A DNA stretch of 64,000 bases from Tiliqua scincoides (GCF_035046505.1 NC_089823.1:62001-126000); one strand, 5' to 3'; shown: positions 1 to 11,178, counted from the stretch's first letter. Notes: generated from the sequence alone by a model not told the origin. Program-made: numbers and translations.

Positions 1-569
1 TAAGTCAGATAGAGGTTAAAAGAGAAGATGTTTCAGACCTCATTGATAAATTAAAGATCAATAAGTCACTGGGCCCTGATGGCATCCACCCAAGGGTTAT
101 TAAGGAATTGAAGAATGAAGTTGCAGACCTCTTGATTAAGGTATGCAACTTGTCCCTCAAAACGGCCATGGTGCCAGAAGATTGGAGGATAGCAAATGTC
201 ACGCCTATTTTTAAAAAGGGAAAGAGGGGGGAACCCGGGAAACTATAGGCCGGTCAGCCTAACATCCATACCGGGTAAGATGGTGGAATGCCTCATCAAA
301 GATAGGATCTCAAAACACATAGACGAACAGGCATTGATGAGGGAGAATCAGCATGGCTTCTGTAAGGGTAAGTCTTGCCTCACAAACCTTATAGAATTCT
401 TTGAAAAGGTCAACAGGCACGTGGATGCGGGAGAACCCGTGGACATTATATATCTGGACTTTCAGAAGGCGTTTGACACGGTCCCTCACCAAAAGCTACT
501 AAAAATCTCCACAGTCAGGAATTAGAGGGCAGGTCCTCTACTGGACTGAGACCTGGTTGAAGACCAGGA
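1..569 (+). mobile_element. CR1-clade LINE, reverse transcriptase fragment
   Basis: Conceptual translation reads the N-terminal half of a CR1-type reverse transcriptase: KINKSLGPDGIHPRVIKEL, then [53 protein letters not shown] and the motif-A block [16 protein letters not shown] one-base shift in the G-rich tract near 230 separates the first part from the second, so the copy is not coding. It is cut off on the left by the window edge and stops around 569. There it abuts the inverted tip of another CR1 3' end (570-597, minus strand). Confidence 0.9.
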
Positions 570-788
570 ACATAAAAACAGCCCCACTGGATCAGGAAAT
601 GGCATGCAGTGTCCTCACATGGCTGTACATCCATGACCTTGGTTGTATATATACTTGATACACCAAGGATCTTCACAAGAGCCAAAGACCACCAAGTTCA
701 ACAAGATCACCATCAACAAGCTGGGTTTCGAATGGGGGGGGGAGAGGGGGACAACGATACAGGAAGCAATGCAAGGAGCGTAAAACCC
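570..788. other. Flank with CR1 tip; no gene seen
   Basis: The first 28 bases match the minus-strand CR1 3' tip (CAGCCCCACTGGATCAGG). The rest is a shortened version of the globin 3'-flanking block, which is present in longer form left of copies E and F (22517-22842 and 26837-27163). It has a poly-G run near 735. I recognise no coding sequence. Confidence 0.6.
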
Positions 789-969
789 AAACACCCAGGT
801 TGATGTGTGTGGAGAGCGTCCAAAATCGACCTGCCTTCCCTCCAACCTGCACTTGGCCTACCCCCCTAAGCAGGCCTCCCCTTCCCCCAGGAGATGCCAT
901 TGACCAGTTACACCCCACCAGCAGGACCCACAGAGACACAGGCACCAGCTTGGACTGCAGGGAGTCAAC

Positions 970-975
970 TTTATT
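970..975 (-). terminator. Poly(A) signal AATAAA, globin copy A
   Basis: TTTATT on the plus strand reads AATAAA on the minus strand, 75 bases past the exon 3 stop codon. The same hexamer and spacing occur in all six copies. Confidence 0.75.
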
Positions 976-1049
976 CGAAGGAACTGTCACAAGTGGCTGG
1001 AAGGGAGTTCCTGCGGTTGACAAGGTGGCCGGGAGGCAGCTGGTTCCCC

Positions 1050-2438
1050 TCAATGGTACTGATGTGGCAGAGCTTGGGCCATGGCACCCACCAGCTTGTG
1101 AAAGGAACCCTGGACCTCCGGGGTGAACTCCTTGCCAAAGTGGGCTGCCTTTGACGATGATAATGTTGCCCAGAAGCTGGAAGAGAAGAGGAGGCCATGA
1201 AGCCGTCTGCTTGTGGAGCCTGAGGCCTGCCCTGCCCCACAGCTGTCTGCCTCGCTTGCCCTGCACGGAGCCGCAGCCAGCCACAAGCTGCTCCTTTTGG
1301 GGAGAGCTGGAGGGGGGAGGACGGCTGGGCTTCCCCACCCAAAAAGTCCAGGAGTGGGGCTTTCTCAGGGTGGCGTTCTTGAGGGGTGACTAGGCTCCCT
1401 TCACAGCCAGGCCTCCCACTCAGTGGACGGAGCCAGACATGTGCAGGTGTTTCCTCTACTCCAAAGAGTAGCATGTGAACGGACACCGAAGGCCCAGGCA
1501 GGCTCTGCCTCTCCATCCGGCCACTTTATGTCATCCTTAGCTTGCAACAGCCAGCACTGCTGTGAGAGTGTTAGTTTGGAAAAAAGCCCCAGAGAAGTTA
1601 GAAGGGAGCGCAGAAGAAAGTGCAAAGGACGGCCGGAGCAAACCGCCTCCTGCCTGGGTTCTCCACTAAGCCTCACTGAGGTCACAGGCGGAGTCATTCC
1701 TCCCCGCCCCCCACCCCAACCGGCCAGGAAAGCAACACCTAGCACAGAAGTGCACCGTGGTTCTTCTGCCTCTCACGTGCACACACACCTCAACCCTCTT
1801 GTTGTTGAACCCCCGTGGATTTGTGGAGCACTCAACCCACCCCAGACTAAGTCCGGCGGAGAACGTTGGGGGTGTTAAGCATCACCCTTCACAGACGAGA
1901 GGGGGAGCTTGTGGTTGTGGTGACAGCTGGGCCAGCGAGGAGTAGGACCCGGCCACCCTTTTCCTCCCTCAATCAAGGCAAGCTGCCTAGCAAGGGGGGC
2001 ACCTCACCTTGAAGTTCTCAGGGTCCGCACGCAGCTTTTCACGGTGCAGGACACTCAGCTTGGCAAACGTCTCCTTGGTGTTGTCCAGGTTCTTGATGGC
2101 ATCTCCAAAGGAGGTGAGCACCTTCTTGCCATGCTCTTTGACCCTGGCATTGGCAAGGATGCTGTCAGCACTGGAAATGTTCCCAAAGTGGCCAAAGAAC
2201 CTCTGGGTCCAGGGGTACACAATCAGGACGCTGCAGGTAGGGAGAGAGAAAGGCACAAAGGGGTTAGGTTTCGGGGGCGGGGAGGAGGAGGCACTCCCAA
2301 CTGACCCCAGGTAACAGCCAAGTCACAAGGCCTTCCCTAAATGTACTAGGCCAGGCACTCGCCACCAATTTCTGCCACATTGACCTTGGCCCAAAGGCTA
2401 GTGATGAGCTTCTTCTCGTCTCCAGTCCAGTGCACCAT
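1050..2438 (-). pseudogene. Beta-globin copy A, frameshifted in exon 3
   Basis: Minus-strand three-exon beta-globin: exon 1 2347-2438 ([16 protein letters not shown]..., codons 1-29 plus two bases), exon 2 2008-2230 ([13 protein letters not shown]..., distal H63 and proximal H92 present, K104), exon 3 1050-1176. Introns fall at the canonical globin positions (codons 30 and 104). Exon 3 is 127 nt instead of 129. Two bases are missing near codon 112, so LLGNIIIV runs out of frame before [13 protein letters not shown]. The intron 1 donor is GTACAT, weaker than the GTAAGT of copies C-F. The exon 3 tail ([15 protein letters not shown]) differs from every other copy, although exons 1 and 2 match copy B. 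The promoter is intact, so a transcript is possible, but the normal C-terminus is lost. Confidence 0.93.
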
Positions 2439-2517
2439 GGTGGAGGATGGAGGGTCAGGAAGGTCACTCGGCTGTGCAGCAGAAGTGTCTGAGCTGAGCA
2501 GAGGTCTCAGCAAGGTC

Positions 2518-2653
2518 TTTATACCCTGTGCCAAAGCTCCTCCTCACTCCAGGTGGGTGCAATCATTGGGTGGAGCTATGAGCGGGGCGGGGGGGGGGAG
2601 AACCATGGCTTGGTGGAGCTGGGGAGAAGCAGGCAGCCTGTCCTGGGGTGTGG
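2518..2653 (-). promoter_or_regulatory. Globin promoter, copy A (TATA, CCAAT, CACCC)
   Basis: Read on the minus strand: TATAAA at 2518-2523, 80 bp before the ATG; CCAAT at 2565-2569 overlapping CCACCC at 2568-2573; and CCACACCC at 2646-2653, the form bound by KLF1 in mammalian beta-globin promoters. Order and spacing fit adult beta-globin promoters, with an inferred start near 2490. The remaining upstream block to 2981 is conserved in A-D and F, but I see nothing else definable in it. Confidence 0.8.
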
Positions 2654-2981
2654 CTCTCTCTGGGGAGCAGGAGGTCCAGATAGCAAAGCCGGTTGCAGCC
2701 ACCTCCATTGCCAGCAGGGTTTATCAGTCCTGGAACGAGCAGCACTGGAAAGATCTGTCCACAACATGGCAGGGAAAGAGGCCCTCTTTGCCTGGGGCTG
2801 ATAGCAGGGTGCCACCCATGGGTGACAAAGGCATCTTGTGTCAACGGACACAGGGGAGCGCCCACTGCAGCCGGTCCTCATTCACTTGGGCTCTTGTGAC
2901 CCAGTATTCCTGACCTGAGGCCCAGGCCAAACTCAGCCCACCAAGATGGCCCCCAAATGGGTGTTTGCATTCTCAAAACCC

Positions 2982-4062
2982 GAACATAAGAATATAAGAA
3001 CAGCCCCACTGGATCAGGCCACAGGCCCATCTAGTCCAGCTTCCTGTATCTCACAGCGGCCCACCGAATGCCCCAGGGAGCACACCAGATAACAAGAGAC
3101 CTCATCCTGGTGCCCTCCCTCGCATCTGGCATTCTGACATGGCCCATTTCTAAAATCAGGAGGTTGCGCATACACATCATGGCTTGGACCCCGTCATGGA
3201 TTTTTCCTCCAGAAACTTGTCCAATCCCCTTTTAAAGACGTCCAGGCCAGTTGCCATCACCACATCCTGTGGCAAGGAGATCCACAGACCAACCACACGC
3301 TGAGTAAAGAAATACTTTCTTTTGTCTGTTCTAACTCTCCCAACACTCAATTCTAGTGGATGTCCCCTGGTTCTGGTGTTATGTGAGAGTGTAAAGAGCA
3401 TCTCCATATCCATCCCCTGCATAATTTTGTATGTCTCAATCATTTCCCCCCTCAGGCATCTCTTTTCTTGACTGAAGAGGCCCAAACGCCGCAGCCTTTC
3501 CTCATAAGGAAGGTGCCCCAGCCCAGTAATCATCCTAGTCGCTCTCTTTTGCACCTTTTCCATTTCCACTGTGTCTTTTTTGAGATGTGGCGACCAGAAC
3601 TGGACACAATACTCCAGGCGTGGCCTTACCATCGATTTGTACAACAGCATTATAATATTAGCCGTTTTGTTCTCAATACCTTTTCTAATGATCCCAAGCA
3701 TAGAATTGGCCTTCTTCACTGCTGCTGCACATTGAGTAGACACTTTCATCGACCTGCCCACCACCACATCCCAAGATCTCTCTCCTGATCTGTCACAGAC
3801 AGCTCAGAACCCATCAGCCTACATGTGAAGTTTTGATTCTATGCCCCAAGGTGCATGATTTTACACTTACCGATATTCAAAGGCTTCTACCATTTTGCTG
3901 CCCATTCTGCCAGTCTGGAGAGATCCTTCTGGGGCTCTTCACAATCACTTCTGGTCGTCACCACTGGGAAAAGTTTGGTGTCGTCTGCAAACTTAGCCAC
4001 GTCACTGCTTAAGCCTGTCTCCATGCACTGATTCATGCAGGTTCCAGCGGATGCAGCCTGCA
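2982..4062 (-). mobile_element. CR1 LINE 3' end, 5'-truncated (CR1-a, unit A)
   Basis: It starts with the CR1 octamer tail (GAACATAAGAATATAAGAAC), followed by the 3' UTR. It then encodes the RT C-terminus ending ...LDKFLEEKSMTGSKP, with blocks [31 protein letters not shown] and, near 3990, the catalytic FADD motif ([11 protein letters not shown]). It is truncated just upstream of FADD. Confidence 0.92.
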
Positions 4063-4298
4063 TCAGGTGGTTCTAGGAGGGATTTCCCTCTCCACACCCA
4101 CTTCCCATTCCCTTTGCTCGGAGCAGCAGCAAATTCGGACCTGCCTGCCGCCCCCCCATGTCATTTCTCAACATTTCCCTTTGAAAATTAGGTTCTTTAG
4201 CTCAGCCAATTGCACTGCTCTCGCCCAAGGGGAAGGCGCCTCCATGGGACTCCCCACAGCCAGCCCTCCTCCACTACGCAGGGCTTGAAAAGGTATTG
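4063..4298. repeat. 235-bp unidentified block (unit A)
   Basis: Non-coding block beginning GTGGTTCTAGGAGGG and ending GGGCTTGAAAAGGTATTG. It occurs seven times in the array (here, 9167, 14272, 19377, 21125, 24699, 30435), always between CR1-a and a CR1 tail array. I do not recognise it. It could be ancestral unique DNA carried along by the duplication. Confidence 0.7.
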
Positions 4299-5372
4299 AG
4301 AACATAAGAACATAAGAACAGCCCCACTGGATCAGGCCATAGGCCCATCTAGTCCAGCTTCCTGTATCTCACAGCGGCCCACCAAATGCCCCAGAGAGCA
4401 CACCAGATAACAAGAGACCTGCAAGGCTTCCTGGGAATTGTAGTTAAGAACATAAGAGCAGCCCCACTGGAGCAGGCCACAGGCCCATCTAGTCCAGTTT
4501 CCTGTATCTCACAGCGGCCCACCAAATGCCCCAAGGAGCACACCAGATAACAAAAGACCTGCAAGGCTTCCTGGGGATTGTAGTTAAGAACATAAGAGCA
4601 GCCCCACTGGATCAGGCCATAGCCCCATCTAGTCCAGCTTCCTGTATCTCACGGGGGTCCACCAAATGCCCCAGGGAGCACACTAGATAACAAGAGACCT
4701 GCAAGGCCTCCTGGGAATTGTAGTTTAAGAACATAAGAACAGCCCCACTGGATCAGGCCATAGGCCCATCTCGTCCAGCTTCCTGTATCTCACAGCGGCC
4801 CACCAAATGCCCCAGGGAGCACACCAGACAACAAGAGAACTCATCCTGGTGCCCTCCCTTGCATCTGGCCTTCTGACATAACCCATTTCTAAAATCAGGA
4901 GGTTGCGCATACACATCATGGCTTGTACCCCGTCATGGATTTTTCCTCCAGAAACTTGTCCAATTCCCTTTTAAAGGCGTCCAGGCTAGACGCCATCATC
5001 ACAACCTGTGGGAAGGAGTTCCACAGACCGACCACACGTTGAGTAAAGAAATATTTTCTTTTGTCTGTTCTAACTTTCCCAACACTCAATTTTAGTGGCT
5101 GTCCCCTGGTTCTGGTGTTATGTGAGAGTGTAAAGAGCATCTCCCTATCCACTCTGACCATCCCCTGCATAATTTTGTATGTCTTAATCATGTCTCCCCT
5201 CAGGCGCCTCTTTTCTAGGCTGAAGAGGCCCAAACACCGTAGCCTTTCCTCATAAGGAAGGTGCCCCAGCCCCGTAATCATCTTAGTCGCTCTCTTTTGC
5301 ACCTTTTCCATTTCCACTATGTCTTTTTTGAGATGCGGCGACCAGAACTGGACACAATCCTCCAGGTGTGGC
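4299..5372 (-). repeat. CR1 3'-tail array plus CR1-b (unit A)
   Basis: Three repeats of about 143 bp (from 4299, 4446 and 4589) each consist of a 118-bp CR1 3' tip plus a 25-bp linker containing ACTACAATTCCCAGGAAGCC or a variant on the minus strand. They are followed from 4729 by a longer CR1 3' end coding for the RT C-terminus (5372-4916, ending LDKFLEEKSMTGYKP). The linker resembles the ZNF143/SBS motif ACTACAATTCCCAG. Confidence 0.85.
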
Positions 5373-5744
5373 CTGGAGGAAAAATCCATGATGGGGTACA
5401 AGCCATGATGTGTATGTGCAACCTCCTGATTTTAGAAATGGGTTATGTCAGAATGCCAGACGCAAGGGAGGGCACCAGCATGCAGGTCTCTTGTTATCTG
5501 GTGTGCTCCCTGGGGCATTTGGTGGGACGCTGTGAGATACAGGAAGCTGGACTAGATGGGCCTATGGCCTGATCCAGTGGGGCTGTTCTTATGTTCTTAA
5601 CTACAATTCCCAGGAGGCCTTGCAGGTCTCTTGTTATCTGGTGTGCTCCCTGGGGCATTTGGTGGGCTGCTGTGAGATACAGGAAGATGGGACTAGATGG
5701 GCCTGTGGCCAGATCCAGTGGGGCTGTTCTTATGTTCTTATGCC
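5373..5744 (+). mobile_element. Inverted CR1 3' tails (unit A)
   Basis: At 5373 the minus-strand CR1 stops and a plus-strand CR1 begins at the codons for the RT C-terminus (EEKSMMGYKP). It runs through the 3' UTR to the octamer end near 5598, then a linker with ACTACAATTCCCAGGAGGCC and a second plus-strand tail to 5744. With 4729-4985 it forms inverted arms of about 240 bp around a spacer of about 370 bp. Confidence 0.85.
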
Positions 5745-6068
5745 AGTACTCCCATTTATCTTGGAGATTTTCACCCATGGACACCTTGGACCTTAGAGAC
5801 ACTACATGGAATCAGAAGAATTACCCTTGTCCTGGGGGGGGAGAGGGTGACAACGACACAGGAAGCCATGCAAGGAGCGTGAAACCCAAACACCCAGGTT
5901 GATGTGTGTGGAGAGCGTCCAAAATCGACCTGCCTTCCCTCCAACCTGCACTTGGCCTACCCCCCTAAGCAGGCCTCCCCTTCCCCCAGGAGATGCCATT
6001 GACCAGTTACACCCCACCAGCAGGACCCACAGAGACACAGGCACCAGCTTGGACTGCAGGGAGTCAAC

Positions 6069-6074
6069 TTTATT
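6069..6074 (-). terminator. Poly(A) signal AATAAA, globin copy B
   Basis: AATAAA on the minus strand, 75 bases past the exon 3 stop. Confidence 0.75.
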
Positions 6075-6148
6075 CGAAGGAACTGTCACAAGTGGCTGGA
6101 AGGGAGTTCCTGCGGGTGACAAGGTGGCCGGGAGGCAGCTGGTTCCCC

Positions 6149-7542
6149 TCAATGGTACTGACGTCCCAGAGCGTGGCTCTCGGCACCCACCAGCTTGCGA
6201 TAGGCAGCCTGGACCTCCGGGGTGAACTCCTTGCCAAAGTGGGCTGCCTAGCCGATGATGATGAGGATGTTGCCCAGAAGCTGGAAGAGAAGAGGAGGCC
6301 ATGAAGCCGTCTGCTTGTGGAGCCTGAGGCCTGCCCTGCCCCACAGCTGTCTGCCTCGCTTGCCCTGCACGGAGCCGCAGCCAGCCACAAGCTGCTCCTT
6401 TTGGGGAGAGCTGGAGGGGGGAGGACGGCTGGGCTTCCCCACCCAAAAAGTCCAGGAGTGGGGCTTTCTCAGGGTGGCGTTCTTGAGGGGTGACTAGGCT
6501 CCCTTCACAGCCAGGCCTCCCACTCAGTGGACGGAGCCAGACATGTGCAGGTGTTTCCTCTACTCCAAAGAGTAGCATGTGAACGGACACCGAAGGCCCA
6601 GGCAGGCTCTGCCTCTCCATCCGGCCACTTTATGTCATCCTTAGCTTGCAACAGCCAGCACTGCTGTGAGAGTGTTAGTTTGGAAAAAAGCCCCAGAGAA
6701 GTTAGAAGGGAGCGCAGAAGAAAGTGCAAAGGACGGCCGGAGCAAACCGCCTCCTGCCTGGGTTCTCCACTAAGCCTCACTGAGGTCACAGGCGGAGTCA
6801 TTCCTCCCCGCCCCCCACCCCAACCGGCCAGGAAAGCAACACCTAGCACAGAAGTGCACCGTGGTTCTTCTGCCTCTCACGTGCACACACACCTCAACCC
6901 TCTTGTTGTTGAACCCCCGTGGATTTGTGGAGCACTCAACCCACCCCAGACTAAGTCCGGCGGAGAACGTTGGGGGTGTTAAGCATCACCCTTCACAGAC
7001 GAGAGGGGGAGCTTGTGGTTGTGGTGACAGCTGGGCCAGCGAGGAGTAGGACCCGGCCACCCTTTTCCTCCCTCAATCAAGGCAAGCTGCCTAGCAAGGG
7101 GGGCACCTCACCTTGAAGTTCTCAGGGTCCGCACGCAGCTTTTCACGGTGCAGGACACTCAGCTTGGCAAACGTCTCCTTGGTGTTGTCCAGGTTCTTGA
7201 TGGCATCTCCAAAGGAGGTGAGCACCTTCTTGCCATGCTCTTTGACCCTGGCATTGGCAAGGATGCTGTCAGCACTGGAAATGTTCCCAAAGTGGCCAAA
7301 GAACCTCTGGGTCCAGGGGTACACAATCAGGACGCTGCAGGTAGGGAGAGAGAAAGGCACAAAGGGGTTAGGTTTCGGGGGCGGGGAGGAGGAGGCACTC
7401 CCAACTGACCCCAGGTAACAGCCAAGTCACAAGGCCTTCCCTAAATGTACTAGGCCAGGCACTCGCCACCAATTTCTGCCACATTGACCTTGGCCCAAAG
7501 GCTAGTGATGAGCTTCTTCTCGTCTCCAGTCCAGTGCACCAT
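6149..7542 (-). pseudogene. Beta-globin copy B, stop at start of exon 3
   Basis: Exon 1 7451-7542, exon 2 7112-7334, exon 3 6149-6280. Exons 1 and 2, including the weak GTACAT donor, match copy A. Exon 3 is 132 nt, one codon longer than in E and F, and reads LLGNILIIIG followed by TAG at 6248-6250 (codon 115). Downstream the frame is otherwise good ([21 protein letters not shown]... to QYH stop). The predicted product would lack the end of helix G and all of helix H, so it should not fold as a globin. The stop is shared with C and D, while exons 1-2 match A. This makes B a mosaic with a breakpoint inside intron 2 or nearby. Confidence 0.93.
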
Positions 7543-7621
7543 GGTGGAGGATGGAGGGTCAGGAAGGTCACTCGGCTGTGCAGCAGAAGTGTCTGAGCTG
7601 AGCAGAGGTCTCAGCAAGGTC

Positions 7622-7757
7622 TTTATACCCTGTGCCAAAGCTCCTCCTCACTCCAGGTGGGTGCAATCATTGGGTGGAGCTATGAGCGGGGCGGGGGGGG
7701 GGAGAACCATGGCTTGGTGGAGCTGGGGAGAAGCAGGCAGCCTGTCCTGGGGTGTGG
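7622..7757 (-). promoter_or_regulatory. Globin promoter, copy B
   Basis: TATAAA 7622-7627, CCAAT 7669-7673 overlapping CCACCC, and CCACACCC 7750-7757, all on the minus strand and spaced as in copy A. Confidence 0.8.
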
Positions 7758-8085
7758 CTCTCTCTGGGGAGCAGGAGGTCCAGATAGCAAAGCCGGTTGC
7801 AGCCACCTCCATTGCCAGCAGGGTTTATCAGTCCTGGAACGAGCAGCACTGGAAAGATCTGTCCACAACATGGCAGGGAAAGAGGCCCTCTTTGCCTGGG
7901 GCTGATAGCAGGGTGCCACCCATGGGTGACAAAGGCATCTTGTGTCAACGGACACAGGGGAGCGCCCACTGCAGCCGGTCCTCATTCACTTGGGCTCTTG
8001 TGACCCAGTATTCCTGACCTGAGGCCCAGGCCAAACTCAGCCCACCAAGATGGCCCCCAAATGGGTGTTTGCATTCTCAAAACCC

Positions 8086-9166
8086 GAACATAAGAATATA
8101 AGAACAGCCCCACTGGATCAGGCCACAGGCCCATCTAGTCCAGCTTCCTGTATCTCACAGCGGCCCACCGAATGCCCCAGGGAGCACACCAGATAACAAG
8201 AGACCTCATCCTGGTGCCCTCCCTTGCATCTGGCATTCTGACATGGCCCATTTCTAAAATCAGGAGGTTGCGCATACACATCATGGCTTGTACCCCGTCA
8301 TGGATTTTTCCTCCAGAAACTTGTCCAATCCCCTTTTAAAGACGTCCAGGCCAGTTGCCATCACCACATCCTGTGGCAAGGAGATCCACAGACCAACCAC
8401 ACGCTGAGTAAAGAAATACTTTCTTTTGTCTGTTCTAACTCTCCCAACACTCAATTCTAGTGGATGTCCCCTGGTTCTGGTGTTATGTGAGAGTGTAAAG
8501 AGCATCTCCATATCCATCCCCTGCATAATTTTGTATGTCTCAATCATTTCCCCCCTCAGGCATCTCTTTTCTTGACTGAAGAGGCCCAAACGCCGCAGCC
8601 TTTCCTCATAAGGAAGGTGCCCCAGCCCAGTCATCATCCTAGTTGCTCTCTTTTGCACCTTTTCCATTTCCACTGTGTCTTTTTTGAGATGTGGCGACCA
8701 GAACTGGACACAATACTCCAGGCGTGGCCTTACCATCGATTTGTACAACAGCATTATAATATTAGCCGTTTTGTTCTCAATACCTTTTCTAATGATCCCA
8801 AGCATAGAATTGGCCTTCTTCACTGCTGCTGCACATTGAGTAGACACTTTCATCGACCTGCCCACCACCACATCCCAAGATCTCTCTCCTGATCTGTCAC
8901 AGACAGCTCAGAACCCATCAGCCTACATGTGAAGTTTTGATTCTATGCCCCAAGGTGCATGATTTTACACTTACCGATATTCAAAGGCTTCTACCATTTT
9001 GCTGCCCATTCTGCCAGTCTGGAGAGATCCTTCTGGGGCTCTTCACAATCACTTCTGGTCGTCACCACTGGGAAAAGTTTGGTGTCGTCTGCAAACTTAG
9101 CCACGTCACTGCTTAAGCCTGTCTCCATGCACTGATTCATGCGGGTTCCAGCGGATGCAGCCTGCA
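8086..9166 (-). mobile_element. CR1-a, unit B
   Basis: Same insertion as 2982-4062, carried by the duplication. It differs by scattered single bases, for example GYKP instead of GSKP at the RT C-terminus. Confidence 0.92.
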
Positions 9167-9402
9167 TCAGGTGGTTCTAGGAGGGATTTCCCTCTCCACA
9201 CCCACTTCCCATTCCCTTTGCTCGGAGCAGCAGCAAATTCGGACCTGCCTGCTGCCCCCCCATGTCATTTTCCAACATTTCCCTTTGAAAATTAGGTTCT
9301 TTAGCTCAGCCAATTGCACTGCTCTCGCCCAAGGGGAAGGCGCCTCCATGGGACTCCCCACAGCCAGCCCTCCTCCACTACGCAGGGCTTGAAAAGGTAT
9401 TG
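9167..9402. repeat. Unidentified 235-bp block (unit B)
   Basis: Copy of 4063-4298 with a few substitutions. Confidence 0.7.
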
Positions 9403-10476
9403 AGAACATAAGAACATAAGAACAGCCCCACTGGATCAGGCCATAGGCCCATCTAGTCCAGCTTCCTGTATCTCACAGCGGCCCACCAAATGCCCCAGAG
9501 AGCACACCAGATAACAAGAGACCTGCAAGGCTTCCTGGGAATTGTAGTTAAGAACATAAGAGCAGCCCCACTGGAGCAGGCCACAGGCCCATCTAGTCCA
9601 GTTTCCTGTATCTCACAGCGGCCCACCAAATGCCCCAAGGAGCACACCAGATAACAAAAGACCTGCAAGGCTTCCTGGGGATTGTAGTTAAGAACATAAG
9701 AGCAGCCCCACTGGATCAGGCCATAGCCCCATCTAGTCCAGCTTCCTGTATCTCACGGGGGTCCACCAAATGCCCCAGGGAGCACACTAGATAACAAGAG
9801 ACCTGCAAGGCCTCCTGGGAATTGTAGTTTAAGAACATAAGAACAGCCCCACTGGATCAGGCCATAGGCCCATCTCGTCCAGCTTCCTGTATCTCACAGC
9901 GGCCCACCAAATGCCCCAGGGAGCACACCAGACAACAAGAGAACTCATCCTGGTGCCCTCCCTTGCATCTGGCCTTCTGACATAACCCATTTCTAAAATC
10001 AGGAGGTTGCGCATACACATCATGGCTTGTACCCCGTCATGGATTTTTCCTCCAGAAACTTGTCCAATTCCCTTTTAAAGGCGTCCAGGCTAGACGCCAT
10101 CATCACATCCTGTGGGAAGGAGTTCCACAGACCGACCACACGCTGAGTAAAGAAATATTTTCTTTTGTCTGTTCTAACTTTCCCAACACTCAATTTTAGT
10201 GGCTGTCCCCTGGTTCTGGTGTTATGTGAGAGTGTAAAGAGCATCTCCCTATCCACTCTGACCATCCCCTGCATAATTTTGTATGTCTTAATCATGTCTC
10301 CCCTCAGGCGCCTCTTTTCTAGGCTGAAGAGGCCCAAACACCGTAGCCTTTCCTCATAAGGAAGGTGCCCCAGCCCCGTAATCATCTTAGTCGCTCTCTT
10401 TTGCACCTTTTCCATTTCCACTATGTCTTTTTTGAGATGCGGCGACCAGAACTGGACACAATCCTCCAGGTGTGGC
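9403..10476 (-). repeat. CR1 3'-tail array plus CR1-b (unit B)
   Basis: Copy of 4299-5372: three tail-plus-linker repeats, then the longer CR1 3' end coding for the RT C-terminus (10505-10020). Confidence 0.85.
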
Positions 10477-10848
10477 CTGGAGGAAAAATCCATGATGGGG
10501 TACAAGCCATGATGTGTATGTGCAACCTCCTGATTTTAGAAATGGGTTATGTCAGAATGCCAGACGCAAGGGAGGGCACCAGCATGCAGGTCTCTTGTTA
10601 TCTGGTGTGCTCCCTGGGGCATTTGGTGGGACGCTGTAAGATACAGGAAGCTGGACTAGATGGGCCTATGGCCTGATCCAGTGGGGCTGTTCTTATGTTC
10701 TTAACTACAATTCCCAGGAGGCCTTGCAGGTCTCTTGTTATCTGGTGTGCTCCCTGGGGCATTTGGTGGGCTGCTGTGAGATACAGGAAGATGGGACTAG
10801 ATGGGCCTGTGGCCAGATCCAGTGGGGCTGTTCTTATGTTCTTATGCC
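10477..10848 (+). mobile_element. Inverted CR1 3' tails (unit B)
   Basis: Copy of 5373-5744, with the same strand switch (GTGTGGCC|TGGAGG). Confidence 0.85.
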
Positions 10849-11172
10849 AGTACTCCCATTTATCTTGGAGATTTTCACCCATGGACACCTTGGACCTTAG
10901 AGACACTACATGGAATCAGAAGAATTACCCTTGTCCTGGGGGGGGAGAGGGTGACAACGACACAGGAAGCCATGCAAGGAGCGTGAAACCCAAACACCCA
11001 GGTTGATGTGTGTGGAGAGCGTCCAAAATCGACCTGCCTTCCCTCCAACCTGCACTTGGCCTACCCCCCTAAGCAGGCCTCCCCTTCCCCCAGGAGATGC
11101 CATTGACCAGTTACACCCCACCAGCAGGACCCACAGAGACACAGGCACCAGCTTGGACTGCAGGGAGTCAAC

Positions 11173-11178
11173 TTTATT
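11173..11178 (-). terminator. Poly(A) signal AATAAA, globin copy C
   Basis: AATAAA on the minus strand, 75 bases past the exon 3 stop. Confidence 0.75.

Noticed and set aside
1423-1878. 151-codon plus-strand open frame recurring in each unit
   Set aside because: It lies within globin intron 2 on the opposite strand, is low-complexity in composition and has no homology I recognise.
4299-5372. Regularly spaced repeats that might suggest a CRISPR array
   Set aside because: The repeated unit is about 143 bp and consists of CR1 3' tips plus a linker in a vertebrate genome, without short spacers or cas genes.
6149-6280. Stop in exon 3 of copies B-D as possible alternative splicing or readthrough
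   Set aside because: No alternative acceptor that would skip the TAG while keeping the GKEF frame is evident, and the simplest view is an inherited nonsense codon.
5802-6620. 272-codon open frame on the minus strand over the globin 3' region, repeated in several units
   Set aside because: It reads through globin intron 2 and exon 3 in the wrong frame (for example [12 protein letters not shown] opposite [10 protein letters not shown]). The repetition only reflects the tandem duplication.
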